A program made the position numbers and the translations under genes. A DNA stretch of 14,311 nt. Source: Terrisporobacter othiniensis. GTDB taxonomy: Bacteria; Bacillota; Clostridia; Peptostreptococcales; Peptostreptococcaceae. Positions 13,044 through 14,311 of the stretch are shown here, one piece after another (within the stretch, counting starts at the first letter, position 1; every line of letters begins with the position of its first letter). The stretch covers positions 1 through 14,311 of the forward strand of contig NZ_JWHR01000052.1 of assembly GCF_000808015.1 (NCBI RefSeq), in the 5' to 3' direction. The notes beneath the pieces are model-generated. The model worked only from the letters and a program-made list of their open reading frames with translations. It was not told where the DNA came from and did not search any database.

Positions 13044-14042
13044 TTGTATTTAAAGAGATTAGAGTTAAAAGGATTTAAATCCTTCCCAAACAAAACAGAT
13101 ATAATCTTCAAAGAAGGTGTAACAGCAATAGTAGGACCCAACGGAAGTGGAAAAAGTAACGTATCTGATGCTGTTAGGTGGGTTCTTGGAGAACAAAGTA
13201 TAAAAAGTCTTAGAGGTGATAAACTTGAAGACGTTATATTTGCAGGATCTGATAATCAAAAACCTATGAATTTCTGTGAAGTAGCTCTTACAATAGACAA
13301 TTCAGATGGAAAGTTAAATATAGATTACAGCGAGGTTACCATAAAAAGAAGGGCTTATAGAAATGGTGAAAGTCAATTTTATTTAAACAATAAAAGCTGT
13401 AGATTGAAAGATATAAAAGAAATTCTACTAGATACAGGTATAGGAAAAGATGGCTACTCTATTATAGAACAGGGAAAAGTTGATGAAATTTTAAGTAATA
13501 ACCCAATAAATAGAAGAAAAGTTTTTGATGAAGCTTGTGGAATATCAAAGTATAGATATAAAAAGACTGAGTCAGAAAGAAATCTAAGAAATACTAAGGA
13601 AAATCTAGATAGAATAAACGATATATATGTGGAAATAGAAAATCAAATAAAGCCATTATATAATCAACAAGTTAAGGCAAGAAAATACTTAGACCTTAGT
13701 GAAAAATTAAAAAAAATAGAAGTAAATAACTATATAAGAGAAATACAAAGAATAGAAAAACAATTAAGTGAAATAAATAGTCAATATGACGTTTTAGGCC
13801 AAGAATTAAAAAATATTGATGAAGAAAAAATAGCTTTTGAAGAAAGTTCAAAGGAAGTAAGCATTCAAATAGAAGAAATAGATAAAGCTATAGAAAAATC
13901 TACAGAGTATATTAACTCTATTAGATCTGTAATAGATAAAAAGGATTATGAGATTAATTTATTAAATCAAAGAAAAGACAATAGTTCTACTAAGATAAAA
14001 AGAAATATGGAAGAAGTAGAAAATATAAATAAATCAATTTAA
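13044..14042 (+). CDS. smc: chromosome segregation ATPase SMC, N-terminal part, frame broken at 14040
   Basis: SMC forms the condensin core with ScpA/ScpB and organises the chromosome at replication. The start is TTG 13044 (MYLKRLELKGFKSF), with AAGGAAGGGAG ending about 10 nt upstream. The head domain is intact: Walker A GPNGSGKS (31-38), VRWVLGEQS (44-52), and the YSIIEQGKVDEIL Q-loop/coil-entry region (138-150), then FDEACGISKYRYKK. Coiled coil begins at about 175 with Glu/Lys-rich heptads. The frame stops at TAA 14040-14042 after 332 residues, against about 1180 normally. Coiled coil resumes at once in the next frame, so one T is extra in CAATTTAAAAATC. The hinge, second arm and C-terminal head lie beyond the window. 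As an important gene, smc is more likely affected by a sequence error than truly dead. Confidence 0.93.
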   Translation: MYLKRLELKGFKSFPNKTDIIFKEGVTAIVGPNGSGKSNVSDAVRWVLGEQSIKSLRGDKLEDVIFAGSDNQKPMNFCEVALTIDNSDGKLNIDYSEVTIKRRAYRNGESQFYLNNKSCRLKDIKEILLDTGIGKDGYSIIEQGKVDEILSNNPINRRKVFDEACGISKYRYKKTESERNLRNTKENLDRINDIYVEIENQIKPLYNQQVKARKYLDLSEKLKKIEVNNYIREIQRIEKQLSEINSQYDVLGQELKNIDEEKIAFEESSKEVSIQIEEIDKAIEKSTEYINSIRSVIDKKDYEINLLNQRKDNSSTKIKRNMEEVENINKSI

Positions 14043-14310
14043 AAATCAAATTAGCATTTTTATTGAGAAAAATGAAGCAAATAAAAATAAGATAGAAGAG
14101 TTAAATGATAAAATAGAAAATTTAAAAGATGAGATAATTAACTTACTTAATGAAAAGCAAGATGTAAGTAATAAGTTGTCAACGTTAAATGCAAATAAAG
14201 AAAATATAAATCAAAGAAATGAAAATATAAACTTAGAAATTAGTGAGATAAATGAAAAATTAAAATCTAAGGAAGAGCTTTTAGAAGAAATTCAAAATAA
14301 AATAAATTAG
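14041..14310 (+). pseudogene. smc: continuation of the SMC coiled coil in a shifted frame
   Basis: From AAA 14041 the sequence reads KNQISIFIEKNEANKNK and then 70 more residues of Lys/Glu/Asn heptads with no stop, clearly the same coiled coil as upstream. It has no start site of its own. A TAG at 14308-14310 closes this frame three bases from the edge, while the original frame is open there. A second indel near 14295-14305 would therefore return the gene to its first frame. Confidence 0.75.
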
Positions 14311-14311
14311 T

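Noticed and set aside
12845..13141. - strand frame across the repeat and the start of smc
   Set aside because: It is antisense to the repeat and to the SMC head domain; open only because of composition.

Overview
The window is very AT-rich, low-GC Firmicute DNA, and every convincing gene lies on the + strand. The order efp, then a small acidic zinc-ribbon protein of the kind named after C. difficile CD1247, then rnc, an Elp3-like radical SAM gene and smc, is from memory the arrangement found in Clostridioides and relatives. My best placement is therefore a clostridium of the Peptostreptococcaceae. That placement is inference; the gene families themselves are clear from motifs.

Layout. (1) 1-1984: 3' part of a membrane-associated PAS sensor kinase whose phospho-acceptor His is present but whose ATP-binding boxes look destroyed. 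(2) 2045-2899: aroE, shikimate dehydrogenase. (3) 2913-4768: four tightly packed or overlapping type IV pilin / pseudopilin-like genes directly behind aroE, closed by a strong terminator. Two of the four are broken by small indels. (4) 4769-5639: a regulatory region with two promoter candidates and inverted repeats, then a TetR-family repressor with its own terminator. (5) 5640-7790: a 41-bp near-perfect palindrome overlapping the -35 box of a good promoter, then a large FMN/Fe-S/FAD ene-reductase of the FadH/BaiCD/2-enoate reductase family, then a terminator. (6) 7791-9498: about 400 bp of non-coding DNA with a two-way hairpin and a palindrome, then a promoter and a fused AroD-AroK protein. 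(7) 9811-10936: efp and the acidic zinc-ribbon gene, each followed by a hairpin. (8) 11051-14311: rnc, the radical SAM gene, a structured repeat in two diverged copies, and the 5' part of smc, whose frame breaks at 14040.

How the genes fit together. aroE, aroD and aroK supply three consecutive shikimate-pathway steps (dehydroquinate to dehydroshikimate to shikimate to shikimate-3-phosphate) from two loci about 5 kb apart. The repressor and ene-reductase between them look like a self-contained ligand-responsive module. The pilin cluster has the minor-pilin set but no ATPase, platform protein or prepilin peptidase, so it would depend on machinery encoded elsewhere. The right end is housekeeping.

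Most notable points: the candidate operator at 5685-5725; the repeat element at 12851-13021, whose two copies keep their stems despite base changes; the degenerate sensor kinase; the AroD-AroK fusion; and four places (3884, 4597, 14040, 14308) where a frame breaks and continues in another frame. Because one of these is in smc, sequencing or assembly indels must be excluded before calling real decay. I see no tRNA, rRNA, CRISPR array, transposase or phage gene.
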